The notes below the pieces were generated by a model. The model was given only the letters and a program-made list of their open reading frames with translations, was not told the DNA's origin and made no database searches. 64,000 bases of DNA from assembly GCF_005153485.1 (NCBI RefSeq), contig NZ_CP039740.1:2855001-2919000 (forward strand), in the 5' to 3' direction. A program made the position numbers and the translations under genes. The DNA is from Pseudolabrys sp. FHR47. GTDB lineage: Bacteria; Pseudomonadota; Alphaproteobacteria; Rhizobiales; Xanthobacteraceae. Position 1 is the stretch's first letter; each line of letters begins with the position of its first letter. This document shows, piece by piece, positions 60,695 through 64,000 of the stretch.

Positions 60695-62608
60695 CTAAAT
60701 GGTCACCTGGGTGCCCACCTCGACGACGCGGCCGGTCGGAATCTGGAAGTAGTCGGTCGCGTCATTGGCCGTGCGCGACAGCGAAATGAACAGCCGGTCC
60801 TGCCAGCGCGGCATTCCGGATTGGGCCGCCGGCTTGAGCAGGCGCCGCGACAGGAAGAACGACGTCGACATGATATCGAAGGTCCAGCCGAGCTTGCGCG
60901 CCACAGCGAGCGCCTTGGGCACGTTCGGCTGCTCCATGAAGCCGAAGCGCAGCACGACGCGTGAGAAAGTCTCGCCGACGGGCTCGATGCGCACCCGTTC
61001 GGCAACGTCGACACGCGGCGTATCGGCCGTCTCGACGGTGAGGATGACGTTATGCTCGTGCAGCACCTTGTAGTGCTTGAGGCTGTGCATCAGCGCGGTC
61101 GGCGCAAAGGCCGGGTCGCCGGTCAGGAACACGGCCGTACCCGGCACGCGCGCCGGTGGCTTCTTCTCCAGGCTGGAGACGAGCGTCTCGAGCGGAATTT
61201 CCAGCTTACGCGTTTTCTGGATCAGGAGCCGACTGCCGCGCCGCCAGGTATACATCACGACCATCACGACAGCGCCGAGCGCCAGCGGCATCCAGCCGCC
61301 TTCGAACAGCTTGAGCAGGTTCGAGACGAGGAACGTCAGGTCGATGAGAAGGAATGGCAGCATCAGCGCCAGCGCCGCAACGAGCGGCCAGCGCCAGACC
61401 TTGTTGATGACGACGATCGCCATCAAGGCGGTCACCACCATGGTGCCCGTGACGGCGATGCCATAGGCCGAAGCCAATGCGCTCGACGAGCGGAACAACG
61501 CCACCAGCAGAAGCACACCGATCAGCAGCAGAAGATTGACCCGCGGCATGTAGATCTGGCCAGACACCTCCTCCGAGGTGTGGCGAATTTCAAGCCGCGG
61601 CAAGAGGCCAAGCTGGATCGCCTGCCGCGTCAGCGAATAAGCGCCGGTGATCACCGCCTGACTGGCGATGACGGTGGCCGCTGCGGCCAAAACCACCATC
61701 GGCAGCAGCGCCCATTGCGGATACATCAGGAAGAACGGGTTCGCGATGGCCTTCGGATCGGCCAGCACCAGCGCGCCCTGCCCGAGATAATTGATGGTCA
61801 GCGATGGCAGCACCACCACAAGCCAGGCAAAGCGGATCGGACCGCGACCGAAATGTCCGAGGTCGGCGTATAACGCTTCCGAGCCGGTGACGACCAGAAA
61901 CACGGCGCCGAGCGTGAAGAAGCCGATGATGCCATGATGCAGGAGGAAGTTGAGGCCGTAATATGGATTGAAGGCCAGTAGCACAAGCGGATTGCCGGCG
62001 ATATGCACGATGCCGGCAACAGCCAGCGCCGCGAACCAGATCAAGGTCAGCGGCCCAAAGAACGTCGCCACCTTGGCTGTGCCGCGCGACTGCACGGCAA
62101 ACAGCGCGACCAGGATGACGACCGTGAGCGGCACGACGTAATGCTCGAAGGCCGGTGTCACGATCTTCAAACCTTCAATCGCCGACAGCACCGACAGCGC
62201 CGGCGTGATGATGGCGTCGCCATAGAACAGCGCACCGCTGATGACGCCAAGCAGGATCACGAAACCGCTCGAACGGCCGAGCGCGCGCGATGCAAGTGCC
62301 ATCAGCGCCAGCGTGCCGCCTTCGCCGTTGTTGTCGGCGCGCAGCAGGATCAGCACATATTTCGCGGTCACTACGAGAAGCAGCGCCCAGATGATCAGCG
62401 ACAGGATGCCGAGGATGATCGCCTCGGTCACTGGATTACCCTCACCCGCCGCCGCTACGACAGACTCGCGCAACGCGTAAAGCGGGCTGGTGCCGATGTC
62501 GCCATAGACGACGCCGATGCTGCCGAGCGTCAACGCCCAGAAGCCGGCATGACGCGCACCGGCCCCGTCGGCCGACAGGCCCGAAATAGCGGATGCGGGT
62601 TGGGTCAT
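60695..62608 (-). CDS. kup: Kup family potassium transporter
   Basis: The 637-residue protein has 12 hydrophobic helices and Kup motifs ([18 protein letters not shown] near the start, a [18 protein letters not shown] loop, [20 protein letters not shown]) plus a long cytoplasmic C-terminal domain. It takes up K+ with H+. It is the downstream member of a tandem pair: a second kup gene lies upstream on the same strand, 172 bases away. The two share the C-terminal signature [19 protein letters not shown]. Confidence 0.93.
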   Translation of the reverse strand: MTQPASAISGLSADGAGARHAGFWALTLGSIGVVYGDIGTSPLYALRESVVAAAGEGNPVTEAIILGILSLIIWALLLVVTAKYVLILLRADNNGEGGTLALMALASRALGRSSGFVILLGVISGALFYGDAIITPALSVLSAIEGLKIVTPAFEHYVVPLTVVILVALFAVQSRGTAKVATFFGPLTLIWFAALAVAGIVHIAGNPLVLLAFNPYYGLNFLLHHGIIGFFTLGAVFLVVTGSEALYADLGHFGRGPIRFAWLVVVLPSLTINYLGQGALVLADPKAIANPFFLMYPQWALLPMVVLAAAATVIASQAVITGAYSLTRQAIQLGLLPRLEIRHTSEEVSGQIYMPRVNLLLLIGVLLLVALFRSSSALASAYGIAVTGTMVVTALMAIVVINKVWRWPLVAALALMLPFLLIDLTFLVSNLLKLFEGGWMPLALGAVVMVVMYTWRRGSRLLIQKTRKLEIPLETLVSSLEKKPPARVPGTAVFLTGDPAFAPTALMHSLKHYKVLHEHNVILTVETADTPRVDVAERVRIEPVGETFSRVVLRFGFMEQPNVPKALAVARKLGWTFDIMSTSFFLSRRLLKPAAQSGMPRWQDRLFISLSRTANDATDYFQIPTGRVVEVGTQVTI

Positions 62609-62780
62609 GAAATAGGAATCCTGCTGCTACGGCCATGCAAAGCCGCGGAACGGCGGTACAATCAACTCAAATCTGCAAGGCCCAGCCTTGCGTTTTCGCA
62701 AGCCATGCTATCGGCGCGTACCGAAAGCACAAGACAATCGGAATTATTTTGTTGTGAATACAAAGGCTTAGATAAAGCCC

Positions 62781-64000
62781 TCAGACTGTCACCTGGGTGC
62801 CGACTTCGACGACGCGGCCGGTCGGAATCTGGAAGAAGTCAGTGGCATCGCTCGCCGAGCGCGCCAACGCGATGAATAGATGATCCTGCCAGGTCGGCAT
62901 TCCAGACTGCGCCGACGGCCGCAGCGTGCGCCGCGACAGGAAGAACGACGTGGACATGATGTCGAACTGCCAGCCGTGCTTGCGTGCGATCGCCAGCGCC
63001 TTCGGCACGTTTGGCGTATCCATGTAGCCGAACTTCAGTGTTACCCGTGCGAAGTGCTCCGACAGCGGCGTGAACTGTACGCGCTCGGTATCCGGAACGC
63101 GCGGCGTATCGCCGGTAACGATCGTGAGGATGACGTTGTGCTCGTGCAGCACCTTGTTGTGCTTGAGATTGTGCAACAGCGCGGTCGGGGCGAAATCCGG
63201 ATCACTGGTCAGGAATACGGCGGTGCCTTGCACCATATGCGGCGGCCGCTTCTCGAGATTGCGCAGAAGCGTATCGATCGGCACTTCGGCGCGCCGCGTC
63301 TTGTTGAGCAATATGCCTGTGCCACGCCGCCAGGTGAGAATGATCATCACCACCGTCGCGCCGAACAGGAGCGGCAGCCAGGCGCCTTCCGTCACCTTGA
63401 GCAAATTGGCCGAGAAGAACACTGAGTCGATGACAACAAACGGCGCGACCAGAAGCGCCGCCTGCCACACCTTCAGCCGCCAAAGCTTCCAGAACACGAA
63501 GAAGCCGAGGAGCGAGTCGACCACCATCGTCGTCGCCACCGCAATACCGTAAGCCGCGGCGAGCGAGCCTGACGACCTGAACAGACCGACCAGCAGCAGA
63601 ACTCCGACCAGCAGGGCAAAGGTCACACGCGGAATGTAGATTTGCCCGACCTGCGATGCCGACGTGTGCAGGATGGTCAGGCGCGGCAACAGGCCGAGCT
63701 GGATTGCCTGATGGACCAGCGAATAGGCACCGGTGATCACCGCCTGGCTGGCGATGACGGTGGCGGCTGTCGCCATCACGATCATCGGCAACAACAGGCC
63801 CTGCGGCACCAGAAGATAAAAGGGATTTTCAATGGCCGCCGGATTGGCGAGCACGAGGGCGCCTTGCCCGAAATAATTGATCAGCAATGCCGGGAGTACG
63901 AGACCGAGCCAAGCCAACTGGATCGGCTTGCGGCCAAAATGCCCAAGGTCGGCGTAGAGTGCTTCGCCACCGGTCACCACCAGAAACACGGCACCCAAGG
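62781..64000 (-). CDS. kup: Kup family potassium transporter, 5' end outside window
   Basis: About 406 residues are present, running off the right edge of the window. They match the preceding kup closely: [69 protein letters not shown] and the [19 protein letters not shown] terminus. It is the upstream copy of a tandem pair and may have a different affinity or pH optimum. The start lies beyond base 64000. Confidence 0.92.
   Translation of the reverse strand, partial: LGAVFLVVTGGEALYADLGHFGRKPIQLAWLGLVLPALLINYFGQGALVLANPAAIENPFYLLVPQGLLLPMIVMATAATVIASQAVITGAYSLVHQAIQLGLLPRLTILHTSASQVGQIYIPRVTFALLVGVLLLVGLFRSSGSLAAAYGIAVATTMVVDSLLGFFVFWKLWRLKVWQAALLVAPFVVIDSVFFSANLLKVTEGAWLPLLFGATVVMIILTWRRGTGILLNKTRRAEVPIDTLLRNLEKRPPHMVQGTAVFLTSDPDFAPTALLHNLKHNKVLHEHNVILTIVTGDTPRVPDTERVQFTPLSEHFARVTLKFGYMDTPNVPKALAIARKHGWQFDIMSTSFFLSRRTLRPSAQSGMPTWQDHLFIALARSASDATDFFQIPTGRVVEVGTQVTV

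Overview
The window looks like chromosome of a GC-rich alphaproteobacterium of the order Hyphomicrobiales (Rhizobiales), probably near Xanthobacteraceae/Nitrobacteraceae. The pointers are the acpXL–lpxXL cluster for the very-long-chain fatty acid of lipid A, a PhyR–NepR–EcfG general stress locus with an HWE-family kinase, Ku/LigD end joining beside it, a FixK/FNR-type box and short palindromes of the 'tagcccgg...' kind. The genus is inferred and cannot be fixed from the sequence alone.

Layout. 1–8.5 kb: small regulator-plus-enzyme modules. These are an ArsR/SRPBCC/DUF899 operon with a double operator, a LOG-family protein behind a secreted lipase-like hydrolase, a VOC/alkyladenine-glycosylase pair divergent from a TetR regulator, YciI, a YghU-type GST, and AraC divergent from DsrE. 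8.6–18.3 kb: a GT2 glycosyltransferase and a GT4–methyltransferase fusion, TerC, an OxyR-like LysR regulator preceded by an OxyR-type palindrome, MFS and EamA transporters, an SDR, a GNAT and a YciI-like protein. 18.4–27.8 kb: a large secreted beta-helix protein built from two homologous halves, guaA, an Aat-family protein, RsmB/MAPEG, and guaB. 28.1–29.7 kb: a visibly AT-richer insertion holding two convergent, tail-overlapping genes, TcmP and a three-Cys Gp37/Gp68 (DUF5131) protein. 29.9–40.6 kb: a DHA2 transporter, a TPR protein, ppx–rlmE, an orphan form II CoxL-like molybdenum hydroxylase subunit, a 0.9-kb gene-free repeat region, an MFS transporter and tRNA-Gln. 40.6–49.2 kb: the stress island with a DUF992 protein, HWE kinase, phyR divergent from nepR–ecfG, DUF1328, ku–ligD, an iron-permease-like protein and RlpA. 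49.2–54.4 kb: a CMD-family protein, a TRAP transporter operon and a copper-chaperone pair. 54.5–60.3 kb: the six-gene acpXL operon followed by a CYTH protein. 60.3–64 kb: a rhodanese and two tandem kup potassium transporters, the second cut by the window edge.

How the genes work together. The best supported functional units are (i) the general stress response, where an HWE kinase can feed PhyR, PhyR releases EcfG from NepR, and EcfG is expected to read GGAAC-N16/17-cGTT promoters found here before phyR, nepR, DUF1328 and the iron-permease-like gene; (ii) AcpXL, FabZ-, FabF2- and FabF1-type enzymes, a dehydrogenase and LpxXL, which make and transfer the C26–C28 hydroxy acyl chain of lipid A; (iii) Ku plus a three-domain LigD for non-homologous end joining; (iv) GuaB and GuaA, which act consecutively in GMP synthesis but are encoded 4 kb apart. 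The candidate for an undescribed system is the TcmP/three-Cys pair at 28.1–29.7 kb.
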